From: Paenibacillus riograndensis SBR5
GTDB lineage: Bacteria; Bacillota; Bacilli; Paenibacillales; Paenibacillaceae
DNA length: 64,000 nt
Assembly: GCF_000981585.1 (NCBI RefSeq)
Contig: NZ_LN831776.1
Location: 3,579,187-3,643,186, forward strand
Direction: 5' to 3'
In this document: positions 53,423 through 62,284 of the stretch, piece after piece
How positions within the stretch are numbered: position 1 is the first letter of the stretch
Layout of the letters: each line of letters starts with the position of its first letter
Notes under the pieces: model-generated
Told to the model about the DNA's origin: nothing
What the model saw: the letters and a program-made list of their open reading frames with translations, nothing else
The model's database searches: none
Translations under genes and position numbers: made by a program

Positions 53423-54079
53423 CTACTGCTGAATCACCCGCAGAAAATTCCGGGCGGCACCACGAATGTCGGCAGCTCCGGCGATTGCGGAGATCACAGA
53501 GATTCCGTCAGCACCCGCCTGGATCACCGGCTGTGCATTAGCCGCAGTGATTCCGCCGATGCCCACGAGCGGAATGGTAAGTCCGCTGCGGCGCAGCTCC
53601 TCAATCACTCCTGTTCCTTGAACCGCTTCAGCATCGTCCTTGGAGGAAGTAGGGTACACCGGTCCGACTCCCAGATAGTCGGCTCCGTCGGCAATCGCCT
53701 GCTGCGCTTCCTTCAGGTTATGGGCGGAGACACCGATGATTTTGTGCGCTCCCAGCCGTTCACGGATGGAACGTGCCGGGGCATCCTTCTGCCCCACATG
53801 CACGCCGTCAGCGTCCAGGGCCACGGCCAGATCGATGTCATCGTTTACGATAAAAGGTATCTTGTGCTCCCGGCACTTCTGCTGGAGCACCTGTGCAAGC
53901 TCAATATACGCCTGCCCGGTGAAAGCTGCGCTGCCCTTTTCGCGGTACTGGAATAAAGTGATCCCGCCATCCATTGCTTCAACGAGTGTCTCCAGTGGAG
54001 GTTTCAAGCAGTTCACACTGCCCATGATGAAGTACAGCTTCAGCAGTCTGCGTACATGTTCGCTGTCCATCCGCTGCAT
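53423..54079 (-). CDS. thiE: Thiamine-phosphate synthase
   Basis: A 218-residue TIM-barrel enzyme that joins HMP diphosphate to thiazole phosphate to give thiamin monophosphate. Visible motifs are FQYREKGSA, the substrate loop IVNDDIDLAVALDADGVHVG, VSAHNLKEAQ, and the phosphate-binding end GIGGITAANA with VISAI. ATG overlaps the thiD stop by one base. Last gene of the thiamin operon. Confidence 0.95.
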   Translation of the reverse strand: MQRMDSEHVRRLLKLYFIMGSVNCLKPPLETLVEAMDGGITLFQYREKGSAAFTGQAYIELAQVLQQKCREHKIPFIVNDDIDLAVALDADGVHVGQKDAPARSIRERLGAHKIIGVSAHNLKEAQQAIADGADYLGVGPVYPTSSKDDAEAVQGTGVIEELRRSGLTIPLVGIGGITAANAQPVIQAGADGISVISAIAGAADIRGAARNFLRVIQQ

Positions 54080-54909
54080 TAGCGCTGCCCCCTTAGCCTG
54101 GTCTGGTAAGCAAAATGATTTGTCGGGCCGTTTCCGGCACCTATATTGATTCCGTCTTCAATAGCCGCCTGGATAAACGCTTTGGCAGTATGAACCGCCT
54201 CCGGGACCCGTTGGCCTTGTGCCAGTCCGGCCGTGAGGGCTGCGGAAAAGGTGCAGCCGGTTCCATGCGTGTGCCTGGTAGCAATCCGGGGACTCTGCAA
54301 ATAAATGAACTTCTCACCATCATATAAAAGGTCAGTTACCAGGGCACCTTCCTCATCGTGGCCGCCCTTGAGTATCACATGTCGCGGTCCCATGGCGTGG
54401 ACAAGCCTGGCTGCGGCTTCACGGTCAGCCATGTCGGAAATCTTCATCCCGGTCAGAATTTCCGCTTCAGGGATATTGGGAGTGATGGCTAAGGACAACG
54501 GCAGCAGATCGGCAATCAAAGCCTGAACGGCTTCCTGCTGAAGCAGGGGAGAACCTCCTTTGGCAACCATGACCGGATCGATTACCAGCTTAGTCCAGCC
54601 ATACTGCCGGAATTTTTGGGCAACGGTGTGGATGAGCCCGCTGCTGAACAGCATGCCGGTTTTAACGGCATCGGGTGTAAGATCCGCCCCGATGGAATCA
54701 AGCTGTGCGGCAACGGCTTCCCCCTCCAGCGGATACACACTCTGGACCCCCAGGGTGTTCTGAGCGGTCACTGCGGTGAGCGCAGACATGCCGTATACAC
54801 CCAGCTCCTGAAAGGTTTTGAGATCCGCCTGGATACCGGCGCCGCCTCCGCTGTCCGAGCCGGCGACAGTCAAAGCTTTGAAAACATTAGTTATAGGATG
54901 GTTAGTCAT
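54079..54909 (-). CDS. thiD: Hydroxymethylpyrimidine (phosphate) kinase
   Basis: A 276-residue ribokinase-fold enzyme that phosphorylates HMP twice for thiamin synthesis. Signatures are the N-terminal [28 protein letters not shown] in the centre, and the anion-hole motif [19 protein letters not shown] 54909 follows AAAGGAGA by about 8 bases on the minus strand; an upstream in-frame start at 54960 would overlap thiM and is not needed. Confidence 0.95.
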   Translation of the reverse strand: MTNHPITNVFKALTVAGSDSGGGAGIQADLKTFQELGVYGMSALTAVTAQNTLGVQSVYPLEGEAVAAQLDSIGADLTPDAVKTGMLFSSGLIHTVAQKFRQYGWTKLVIDPVMVAKGGSPLLQQEAVQALIADLLPLSLAITPNIPEAEILTGMKISDMADREAAARLVHAMGPRHVILKGGHDEEGALVTDLLYDGEKFIYLQSPRIATRHTHGTGCTFSAALTAGLAQGQRVPEAVHTAKAFIQAAIEDGINIGAGNGPTNHFAYQTRLRGQR

Positions 54910-54937
54910 AGCAAAATCTCCTTTGGCGAAGCTGTGA

Positions 54938-55735
54938 TCATTGTTCCAAGCGCTGTACACGTGAGCGTTCAGCGTATACTTCCGGAGTCACGAGGGCTAA
55001 TTGATTCAGGAATTCGGTCTGGAAGCTGCCAACTCCCTGTTGGCGCGTCCGGTTTGCTGCAATTTCAGCGGCAACTCCATAGAAGGATAGCGCTTCGGCA
55101 GCAGCCTCCAGCCAGGCTCCGCCGCTGGCCGCGAGGAACGCGCCGACAACCGCACTCAGCAGGCAGCCGGTGCCGGTAACCCGGGTCAGAACAGGATGTC
55201 CGTTGCTGACCACATAGGTGATGCGGCCATTTGTTATGACATCTTCCTTGCCGGTGATAATGACAACACACTTCAGCTTCAGCGCGGCTTGTACAGCCAG
55301 AGCAACCACATCACCGTCACCGGCTCCGGCATCCACGCCTTTGATGCTCCAGCGCTCGCCGACGACATGGGCCACTTCAGCGACATTGCCGCGCAGCGCG
55401 GTAATCTGCATCTGGCTGACCAGCTTATGGGTAACTTCGGTGCGGTAAGCAGTGGCTCCTGCACCCACGGGGTCAAGCACGACCGGTACGTTATGGCGGT
55501 TCGCAGCCTTGCCTGCCAGCAGCATCGATTCAATGGCGTAATCATTTAATGTGCCGATATTCAGCACAACAGCACCCGACATGGCGGCGATATCTGCTAC
55601 TTCTTCATGCGCGTCAGCCATAAAAGGCGAAGCCCCCAGCGCCAGCAGCCCGTTAGCGCTGAAATTCGCGACTACAATATTAGTAATGTTATGCACCAGC
55701 GGATTGTTTTCCCGCACTTTGGTTAAGAAAGACAT
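54938..55735 (-). CDS. thiM: Hydroxyethylthiazole kinase
   Basis: A 265-residue salvage kinase that phosphorylates the thiazole moiety of thiamin. Motifs are [20 protein letters not shown] at the N-terminus, [13 protein letters not shown] in the centre and [17 protein letters not shown] for the anion hole. Its presence alongside thiD and thiE, without thiazole-synthesis genes, marks the operon as mainly salvage. GAGGAAT precedes ATG. Confidence 0.95.
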   Translation of the reverse strand: MSFLTKVRENNPLVHNITNIVVANFSANGLLALGASPFMADAHEEVADIAAMSGAVVLNIGTLNDYAIESMLLAGKAANRHNVPVVLDPVGAGATAYRTEVTHKLVSQMQITALRGNVAEVAHVVGERWSIKGVDAGAGDGDVVALAVQAALKLKCVVIITGKEDVITNGRITYVVSNGHPVLTRVTGTGCLLSAVVGAFLAASGGAWLEAAAEALSFYGVAAEIAANRTRQQGVGSFQTEFLNQLALVTPEVYAERSRVQRLEQ

Positions 55736-55802
55736 GATGATTCCTCCTCAAAAGTAAATGGCTAATCTTAAGGCAATCCATTGTATAAAAATGCAGCACA
55801 TC

Positions 55803-56855
55803 TCACAAATTCATAAAAGCGTCCTGCGTCGTGACCCGGCCATGCAGCAGTCCGTTCTCATTCAGCCAGGACTTAACCTTCTCCCATGAGGCTGGGTCCT
55901 GATAGCCAAACGGCTCATCCCCGGCATCCATCAAGGGAAGCAGAAGCTTCAGGCTTTTGGTTTCGATATCTTTGTCAAGGGGGGCGGTAGCATCCTCATG
56001 GGCCATCAGAAGGTCCAGCGCCTCCTGCGGGTGCTCTGCCACAAATTGCTGCCCTTTACGTGCCGCCGCCATGAACTTCCCGATGTAGCCTTCAGCATTC
56101 TGCAAGCCCAGATCGCTTGCCACCAGAACCAGCTCGTAGTAGTCGGGAACGCCGTAATCCGTAGGGTTCAGCGAAATGACCGGATGCCCTTCCTTCTCCA
56201 GAATCAGCTGCTCATGATTAATGAATCCGCCGATAATTCCGTCTACCCGCCCGGCCGAAATGGCCGGAATCAGATCAAAACCCACATCGGTCAGCCTCAC
56301 TGCCGACGGATCGCCGCCATCGCTTTTGACCATTGTTTTCAGCATGGCTTCGTACAGGGGAATCGAAGAGTATCCGGCATTTTTGCCTGCCAGCTCTTTC
56401 GGGCTTTTGATCCCGCTGTCCGCCGGTACCATCAGATGGTTCAGCGGATGCCGGACGATGGCGGCGACGGACTTCACCGGAATCTGCTCCCCCCGGGCCA
56501 TCAGCACCTGCGGCTGGTAGCTTAAGGCTAGATCGACTTTGCCGGCGGCTACCAGCTTCAGGGCATCATTGCTGTCCGCGGGCATCTGGATATCCACAGC
56601 CAGACCTTCATCTTCGAAATAGCCCTTCTGCTGCGCAGCGTACAGGAAGGAGTGGACGGCATTCGGATACCAGTCGAGCATAATTGTCAGCTTGTGGGGC
56701 TGGTCAACGTTCCCTGCTGAAGCCGAGCTGGCGGGAGCAGCATGGTTGTCCCCTCCACAGCCGCTTACCGCAAGGGCAAGAGATAGAAGCAGCGACAGGG
56801 AGAGCAAGGGGCGCTTTCTTTTACTAACGGGATGTTCTGAAGGAAAGATGTTCAT
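55803..56855 (-). CDS. thiY: Thiamin-precursor ABC transporter binding lipoprotein (ThiY-like)
   Basis: A 350-residue lipoprotein with lipobox AVSGC (about residue 33) and an NMT1/THI5-like domain beginning LTIMLDWYPNAVHSFLYAA, as in ThiY, which binds formylaminopyrimidine breakdown products of thiamin. It is followed by thiM and preceded by its permease (four-base overlap) and ATPase, under a TPP riboswitch, which strongly supports a pyrimidine-precursor substrate. Hydroxymethylpyrimidine itself is an alternative ligand. Confidence 0.88.
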   Translation of the reverse strand: MNIFPSEHPVSKRKRPLLSLSLLLSLALAVSGCGGDNHAAPASSASAGNVDQPHKLTIMLDWYPNAVHSFLYAAQQKGYFEDEGLAVDIQMPADSNDALKLVAAGKVDLALSYQPQVLMARGEQIPVKSVAAIVRHPLNHLMVPADSGIKSPKELAGKNAGYSSIPLYEAMLKTMVKSDGGDPSAVRLTDVGFDLIPAISAGRVDGIIGGFINHEQLILEKEGHPVISLNPTDYGVPDYYELVLVASDLGLQNAEGYIGKFMAAARKGQQFVAEHPQEALDLLMAHEDATAPLDKDIETKSLKLLLPLMDAGDEPFGYQDPASWEKVKSWLNENGLLHGRVTTQDAFMNL

Positions 56856-57628
56856 CGATGAATGCCTCTTTTCTGCAAAATAATGTTTTCGAGCAGCTTA
56901 ATACTTAGGAACAGAACGATACCGAGTGCCGATAAAAGAAACACAGCGGCGAACATCTCTGCACTTTGCAGATTGCCCGCCATCCGGCGGCTGAAATACC
57001 CGAGTCCCCGGCTGCCGCCCAGCCATTCCCCGATTGTAGCGCCAATCACACAGTAGACAATAGAGAGCTTGAGTCCCGAAAACAGCGAGGGCAATGCAGG
57101 GGGGATCTGGGTTTTCCGCAGAATCTGCCAGCGGTTCGCACCTAGTGTAAGCAGCAGCTCTTTGTACACCGCACCTCTTTTGTGCAAACCGTCATAAGTG
57201 CCGATGACAACCGGAAAAAAAGCGGTCAGAAAGACCACAGCCACCTTGCTCCACAACGTATAGCCAAACCACATAATAAAAATAGGGGAGAGCGCGATCA
57301 GCGGAATCGTCTGGCTGATAACCAGCAAGGGGTACAGCGCTTTCTCCAGTGGAGAGAACATATGCATTCCGGTACCCAGCAGCACACCGCAGCACACGGA
57401 CAGCGCAAAACCCAGCAGCACCTCCTGCAGTGTAGCGGGCAAATGTTCTCCAAAGAGCAGCAGCCTCTGATCCAGCATAGCCTTCCATATGGCCGTAGGG
57501 GCCGGAAGAATGAAGGCAGGGACAAGCTTCAACCGGGCGGCGCATTCCCAGGCGGCAAGAGTCAGCAGCACCAGCAGGGCGAAGGGGCCATATTCGCGTA
57601 AAAATGTTCTAAGATATGTACGTCTCAT
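56852..57628 (-). CDS. thiX: Thiamin-precursor ABC transporter permease (ThiX-like)
   Basis: A 258-residue SsuC/TauC-type permease with six transmembrane segments and the EAA-like loop ELLLTLGANRWQILRKTQIP (about 170-190). ATG 57628 has GGAGG 4 bases upstream on the minus strand; it lies 20 bases inside the end of the ATPase gene, so the two overlap. An earlier in-frame start at 57676 has no ribosome site. Confidence 0.9.
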   Translation of the reverse strand: MRRTYLRTFLREYGPFALLVLLTLAAWECAARLKLVPAFILPAPTAIWKAMLDQRLLLFGEHLPATLQEVLLGFALSVCCGVLLGTGMHMFSPLEKALYPLLVISQTIPLIALSPIFIMWFGYTLWSKVAVVFLTAFFPVVIGTYDGLHKRGAVYKELLLTLGANRWQILRKTQIPPALPSLFSGLKLSIVYCVIGATIGEWLGGSRGLGYFSRRMAGNLQSAEMFAAVFLLSALGIVLFLSIKLLENIILQKRGIHR

Positions 57629-58376
57629 ACAGCCTCCGTTCCAAATCCGCCCGTAAAGCAACAAAATGAGGGTCATAGTTCAAGCGGTAATGTCTGGGGC
57701 GCGGAAGATCTACCGGGAATTCCTGAACACCGCCGCCAGCGCCGCCGGACATCAGATAGATCCGGTCGCTGAGCAGGAGCGCCTCCTCCAGATCGTGGGT
57801 GATGAACAGCACGGTCTGCTCCAGACTGCCCCACAGCTCCAGCAGCCAGCGGTGAAGCCCGCGTTTGGTGATGGCATCCAGTGCTCCAAAGGGCTCATCC
57901 AAAAGCATGAGCTTATGGCCGGCAGCCAGTGTCCGCAGCATAGCGGTCCGCTGGCGCATTCCGCCGGACAGCTCGTGCGGATAACGCTGCTCTGTACCTG
58001 CCAGGCCAAAACGCTCCAGCATATTGCGGATACTCCTTACAGCTTCCGTTTTGCTGCCTGTTCTGTTCAGCTCCCAGGGCAGCAGGCAGTTGTCGAGCAC
58101 GGTTCTCCAGGGCAGCAAAAGATCCTGCTGGGGCATATAGGCAACCCGGCCCAAACGAGAGGAAGGATCGGCGGATATCGTTCCGGGAATATTGAGCTCA
58201 CCGCCGGTCTGCTGAAGCAATCCGGCAATGATTTTAAACAGCGTGCTTTTACCGCAGCCGCTGGCACCGACCAGAGAAATGAATTCCCCTTGGCGCACAT
58301 CCATTGACAGGCCGCTGAATACCGGAGTTTCTGGAGATGTGCCGAAAGAATAGGACAGATCCGTCATTGAGATCAT
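57609..58376 (-). CDS. thiZ: Thiamin-precursor ABC transporter ATPase (ThiZ-like)
   Basis: A protein of about 255 residues with Walker A GASGCGKST, Q-loop MPQQDLLLPW, signature LSGGMRQRT, Walker B LMLLDEPFGALD and the H-loop FITHDLEEA. It powers uptake with ThiX and ThiY. The start is uncertain: ATG 58376 begins the conserved ATPase fold, but AAAGGAGG lies 16 bases before it; ATG 58403 stands upstream of that site. Any longer frame would run into the riboswitch terminator, so starts beyond 58410 are excluded. Confidence 0.88.
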   Translation of the reverse strand: MISMTDLSYSFGTSPETPVFSGLSMDVRQGEFISLVGASGCGKSTLFKIIAGLLQQTGGELNIPGTISADPSSRLGRVAYMPQQDLLLPWRTVLDNCLLPWELNRTGSKTEAVRSIRNMLERFGLAGTEQRYPHELSGGMRQRTAMLRTLAAGHKLMLLDEPFGALDAITKRGLHRWLLELWGSLEQTVLFITHDLEEALLLSDRIYLMSGGAGGGVQEFPVDLPRPRHYRLNYDPHFVALRADLERRLYETYIS

Positions 58377-58419
58377 ATTCGTATGAGCTAAGCCTCCTTT
58401 CATTTGCGCGGCAACACAA

Positions 58420-58458
58420 TAAAGACCCATCTGTCTCCGAGTGGAGACAAATGGGTCT
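58420..58458 (-). terminator. Riboswitch-controlled terminator
   Basis: AGACCCATCTGTCTCC (58423-58438) pairs with GGAGACAAATGGGTCT (58443-58458) in a 16-bp stem with one mismatch; the minus-strand transcript runs into TTATTGT. It stands between the TPP aptamer and thiZ, so TPP binding probably favours this hairpin and stops transcription. Confidence 0.8.
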
Positions 58459-58510
58459 GAAAGGTTCAGGCAGTAGACGTATAGCGGCACCGCTGATCGT
58501 TTCTGTTCCA

Positions 58511-58592
58511 CTTCCCTCCGCTGGTATGATCCAGATCAGGTTCCAAGGGTCCGAAGCTTCACGCTTCATCTCAGTCGGCAGACTCCCCTAGT
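58511..58592 (-). promoter_or_regulatory. TPP riboswitch (THI element) aptamer
   Basis: The minus strand reads AGGGGAGTCTGCCGACTGAGA, then after a variable hairpin GACCCTTGGAACCTGATCTGG and ATACCAGCGGAGGGAA. The conserved CTGAGA, ACCCTT-GAACCTGATCTGG and the closing AGCGnAGGGAA parts of the TPP aptamer are all present. It controls the thiZ-thiX-thiY-thiM-thiD-thiE operon by premature termination. Confidence 0.95.
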
Positions 58593-58678
58593 GAAATAGC
58601 AGGTCAATATTGAATTCGCAATTGCTAATTAATATAGCATATTCAGCCGTGTTGTCAAAGGATCAACGCTCAGGAAGG

Positions 58679-59332
58679 TCAGGCTCGCTGGATTCCAGTG
58701 ACGAACAGCGCGAGGACCCCCCGGGAGATTTCCTCTTTGGTAGAGTTGTGCAGCTTCTGTTGGTAGAGGTAGAGATCAGGACTTAGTACGGCAATCAGGG
58801 CGGTAGCGGCAAATTGCGGATCAACTGCAATCAGCAAACCATCATCCGCTGCCCGCCGGAGGCGCTGGGTCATCACTTCGTTCAGACGCCGGAAAATCGG
58901 ATGCTCAAACTGAGTGAGCTGTTTTTTGCCGGTGAACTCGGACTTGATCATCTGCAGCAGCTCGGCATGCTGGTCAATGAAATCAACGACCTGCTCAATA
59001 CTGCTCTGCAGGTCCTCCAGTGAGTTGGAAGCTCCCGTGGTGGCTTGCAGCTCCTGTTCAAGACGGGAAAGAAAACGCTCGGAGCTGGTTGAGAGCAGGG
59101 CGGAGCAGATTTCGCCTTTATCCGTGAATCTGCGGTACAGTGAACCCTGGCCGATCCCCGCCCTCTTGGCGATACCGTACATGCTGACCGGTTCCAGGCC
59201 GTTTTCTTCAAACAGCGCCTCTGCAGCCTCAAGAATCCGCTGGATATAAGGGTCCTGATAGTCCCTGGAAGCTCCCGGATGTTCTTTTGCTGGTTTTGTA
59301 GTTGGACTTCTGTCTGGTTCATTTGAATTCAT
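58679..59332 (-). CDS. TetR-family repressor
   Basis: A 217-residue regulator. The N-terminal helix-turn-helix (about 28-75) has ILEAAEALFEENGLEPVSMY and IAKRAGIGQGSLYRRF; a helical ligand-binding domain follows. AAAGGAG stands 6 bases before ATG on the minus strand. It is divergent from a DHA2 exporter, and two identical palindromes lie between the genes, so it most likely represses the exporter until its ligand, probably an exported compound, binds. Confidence 0.92.
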   Translation of the reverse strand: MNSNEPDRSPTTKPAKEHPGASRDYQDPYIQRILEAAEALFEENGLEPVSMYGIAKRAGIGQGSLYRRFTDKGEICSALLSTSSERFLSRLEQELQATTGASNSLEDLQSSIEQVVDFIDQHAELLQMIKSEFTGKKQLTQFEHPIFRRLNEVMTQRLRRAADDGLLIAVDPQFAATALIAVLSPDLYLYQQKLHNSTKEEISRGVLALFVTGIQRA

Positions 59333-59387
59333 GACAGGCTCCTTTCAGATATGCAGCATCTATATTACAGAAAATATGAAAATGTAA

Positions 59388-59443
59388 TTGACAGTGCGGA
59401 CAATTGTCCGTAAACTGAAAATGCAATGACGGACAATTGTCCG
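59388..59443 (+). promoter_or_regulatory. Exporter promoter with two perfect TetR operators
   Basis: TTGACA (59388-59393), a 17-base spacer and TAAACT (59411-59416) form the promoter. The perfect palindrome CGGACAATTGTCCG occurs at 59397-59410, filling the spacer, and again at 59430-59443, just behind the expected start point. Centres are 33 bases apart, three helical turns, so two dimers would bind the same DNA face. Confidence 0.85.
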
Positions 59444-59527
59444 TTGGCATCATTTATTATATAGAAAAAGCTGCGCAAAGGTCAATGTACACATACCGGC
59501 GCGGTTCAATTTAGGAGGAGATAGAAG

Positions 59528-61048
59528 ATGGAGCAAGAATTGAAGTCGGATGCGGATTTTCGTCTGTTAAGCATTCTGGTTCCGCTGCTGGCGATTATTG
59601 CCGGTGTGTTCATGGTGGTGCTGGACAGCACGGCGATGAATGTAGCATTGTCCACACTGGTCAAGGATTTTCATACAGAGCTAAATACACTGCAATGGGT
59701 TGTGACCGGATATATGCTGGCTCAGGCCTCAGTGATCCCGTTGTCCGGCTGGCTGTCTGACCGCTTTGGAGCCAAAACTGTTTTTCTGACCGCAGTTATT
59801 GTATTCACCATCGGCTCCATCCTCTGTGCCACCCCTAGCCGTGCGGAATGGCTGATCGCATTCCGTGTGCTGCAGGGACTGGGGGGAGGCTGTGTGCTTC
59901 CCGTTGGGATGGCTTACGTATATAAGCTGGCTCCCAAGAGCAAGGTTGGCGTAGTTATGGGGATCATGGGTATTCCTGTGCTGTTTGCTCCTGCCATCGG
60001 CCCTGTACTGTCCGGTTGGCTCGTGGAGTATCATTCCTGGCGCTGGATTTTCCTCATTAATATTCCCATCGGTATCATCTGTCTGCTGATCGGTTCCCGG
60101 AAGCTGCCCCAATCGGTGCGCAGCCAAGTGCCTGGAATGGATAAGCTTGGGATGATTCTAGGGCCTCTGGCCTTTGCCTCCCTGTCATACGGGGTTAGCC
60201 AAGGTGCGGACAGCTGGACCTCGGACAAAACATTGATCGGGTTATCCGTGGGTATGCTGGCCTTGATCGCTTTTGTCATTGCGGAGTTTCGCTCAGAGAC
60301 ACCGCTGCTGGAACTGCGGATTCTGCGCTCCATCGATTTCAGCACAGGCATTCTTGTACAATGGATTGCCCAGTTCGGCTTATACGGCGCATTGTTTCTG
60401 CTTCCGCAATTTCTCCAGCAGGCCCGCGGCTTCGGAGCTTTTGATACCGGACTGACGATGCTGCCCCAAGCCATTGCATCCGGACTTATGATGCCCATTG
60501 CCGGGATTCTGTTCGACAGGATCGGTGTGCGCTGGCTGGTGGTTTGCGGCCTTAGCCTTGTCTCAGGCGCCTTGTTCCAATATTCGCATGTAGATCTTGC
60601 CACACAGGGCAAAGACCTGATCCTGCCTCTGTTTATGTGCGGTGCGGGCATGGGGATGATGGTGATGCCTATGAATACGCATCTTTTAAATAAGGCGCCT
60701 AGCCACCTGGTCAACCGGGTTACTTCTCTGACCAACTCGATGCAGCAGGTAATCAACGCTTTGGCGGTATCGACACTGGTCACTATTCTGACCTCAAGAG
60801 CGGCAGCGCGCGCGGCGGAAATGCAGGAAGCTGCAGCTGCGGCCGGGAAGAATGCGGCGAATGCTTCTCCGGATGCGTTAAAGCTAGCTGCACATACTGT
60901 ACTTGTCAAAGGGTTTGATGACACTTTTCACATTATGATCTTCGTAGCACTGGGAGGTGCTGTGCTGGGTCTGCTGCTGCGGAGAGGAAGCAGGGGCGGC
61001 AAAGACAGTTCTAAGACCAAGGTGCAGCCTGAAATCATGCACGGATGA
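59528..61048 (+). CDS. DHA2-family multidrug MFS exporter
   Basis: A 506-residue protein with 14 predicted transmembrane helices. It shows the EmrB/QacA hallmarks: the acidic residue in VVLDSTAMNVAL of helix 1, motif GWLSDRFGAKTVFL after helix 2, and the drug-antiporter motif C region GIPVLFAPAIGPVLSGWL in helix 5. It uses the proton gradient to expel drugs. TAGGAGGAGAT precedes ATG. Controlled by the divergent TetR gene through the twin operators. Confidence 0.93.
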   Translation: MEQELKSDADFRLLSILVPLLAIIAGVFMVVLDSTAMNVALSTLVKDFHTELNTLQWVVTGYMLAQASVIPLSGWLSDRFGAKTVFLTAVIVFTIGSILCATPSRAEWLIAFRVLQGLGGGCVLPVGMAYVYKLAPKSKVGVVMGIMGIPVLFAPAIGPVLSGWLVEYHSWRWIFLINIPIGIICLLIGSRKLPQSVRSQVPGMDKLGMILGPLAFASLSYGVSQGADSWTSDKTLIGLSVGMLALIAFVIAEFRSETPLLELRILRSIDFSTGILVQWIAQFGLYGALFLLPQFLQQARGFGAFDTGLTMLPQAIASGLMMPIAGILFDRIGVRWLVVCGLSLVSGALFQYSHVDLATQGKDLILPLFMCGAGMGMMVMPMNTHLLNKAPSHLVNRVTSLTNSMQQVINALAVSTLVTILTSRAAARAAEMQEAAAAAGKNAANASPDALKLAAHTVLVKGFDDTFHIMIFVALGGAVLGLLLRRGSRGGKDSSKTKVQPEIMHG

Positions 61049-61061
61049 TTTTCTTAAATAA

Positions 61062-61099
61062 GAACCCCGTTCACCGGATAGGTGTTAACGGGGTTTTTT
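61062..61099 (+). terminator. Terminator after the DHA2 exporter
   Basis: AACCCCGTT (61063) pairs with AACGGGGTT and is followed by TTTTTT; the inner CACC/GGTG extends the stem. Confidence 0.88.
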
Positions 61100-61263
61100 C
61101 GAAAGATTAGAATCTATGAGTTTCGGGGGAAGTTCTTGTCCGCAGCAGCCCAGTAGACCGAGAAGGAAGCTCGTCGTGCGGATTTTGCAGGTTTTTGGGC
61201 AAACTAACACAATCCGGTGCATGAATCCGCTGGGCAGTCACCATTAAAACGTTTACATTATAA

Positions 61264-61320
61264 TTCCGATGTATATTATCGGAAAAGTCCTTGACTCCGC
61301 TGACATGCCGGTGTTACTAT
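61264..61320 (+). promoter_or_regulatory. Promoter of the amino-acid ABC operon with upstream palindrome
   Basis: TTCCGAT (61264-61270) and ATCGGAA (61278-61284) form a perfect spaced palindrome, 7 bases ahead of TTGACT (61291-61296); after 18 bases TACTAT (61315-61320) serves as -10. The ATTCC/GGAA-type palindrome resembles binding sites of CymR, the cysteine regulator of Bacilli. The regulator assignment is inferred. The stretch 61100-61263 holds nothing recognisable. Confidence 0.5.
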
Positions 61321-61376
61321 TCAACTTGCCGGCAGACAGCCGGTATATACAGAGATGATGAGAGGGGTTAACTTTT

Positions 61377-62228
61377 ATGAAAAAACTTAGTCTGACTATC
61401 CTGATGCTGCTAACGGTGGTACTGGTAGCGGCTTGCGGCAATAATACCAATAATGCGGCAGGAAACAATACAGCAGCCGAATCATCGGCCGCTCCGACTG
61501 CAGAGGCTTCAGCGCCCGCTGAACAGAACAGCCTGGAAGCGATCAAAGCAAGCGGCAAGCTGCGTATTGGAACCGAGGGCACTTATGCACCGTTTACTTT
61601 CCATGATGCCTCGGGCAAGCTTACCGGATTTGATGTGGAGATCGCTGAAGAGGTGGCTAAGCGGCTGGGAGTGAAGCCGGAATTTTTCGAAACCCAATGG
61701 GACGGCATTTTTGCCGGGATGGATGCCAAGCGCTTTGATGTCATTTTCAATGAAGTTTCGATTACGGATGAGCGTAAGGTGAAATATGATTTCTCCGATC
61801 CGTACATTGTCTCCAAGGCGGTATTGATCGTTGGTGAGAAGAATGAAGACATCAAGACCTTTGCGGATCTGAAAGGCAAAAAAGCCGGCCAGTCCCTTAC
61901 CAGCAACCTGTCCGATATCGCGCGTGAGAACGGGGCAGAGATTGTGGTCACCGACGGCTTCAACCAGGCGATTGACCTGTTGACCTCCGGCCGGATTGAT
62001 GCAACCGTGAATGACGGGCTGTCCTACCTGGATCTGAAGAAGCAGAAGCCGGATGTTAAAATTAAGGTTGTCGACGAAATCGCCGAGGGTTCCCAGAGCG
62101 CCGCTGTCTTCCTTAAGGGCAACGATGAGCTGGTAGCGGCAGTAAGCGAAGCATTGGCAGCTATGAAAAGTGACGGCACGTACCTGAAAATTTCCGAGAA
62201 ATATTTCGGTGCTGACGTTTCCAAATAA
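61377..62228 (+). CDS. tcyA: Amino-acid (cystine-type) ABC transporter binding lipoprotein
   Basis: A 283-residue family 3 binding protein. The signal peptide ends in the lipobox LVAAC (about residue 20), then comes an Asn/Ala-rich linker. The fold opens with LRIGTEGTYAPFTFHDASGK and FDVEIAEEVAKRLG, and FETQWDGIFAGMDAKRFDV is a run typical of TcyA/FliY cystine-binding proteins. GAGAGGGG lies about 10 bases before ATG. A sulfur-responsive palindrome upstream fits a cystine role; other polar amino acids cannot be excluded. Confidence 0.82.
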   Translation: MKKLSLTILMLLTVVLVAACGNNTNNAAGNNTAAESSAAPTAEASAPAEQNSLEAIKASGKLRIGTEGTYAPFTFHDASGKLTGFDVEIAEEVAKRLGVKPEFFETQWDGIFAGMDAKRFDVIFNEVSITDERKVKYDFSDPYIVSKAVLIVGEKNEDIKTFADLKGKKAGQSLTSNLSDIARENGAEIVVTDGFNQAIDLLTSGRIDATVNDGLSYLDLKKQKPDVKIKVVDEIAEGSQSAAVFLKGNDELVAAVSEALAAMKSDGTYLKISEKYFGADVSK

Positions 62229-62284
62229 TAACGGATGGACCTGGCGGCTCCGGCCGCCCGAAGTCCGAAAAGGATGTCTGATCA

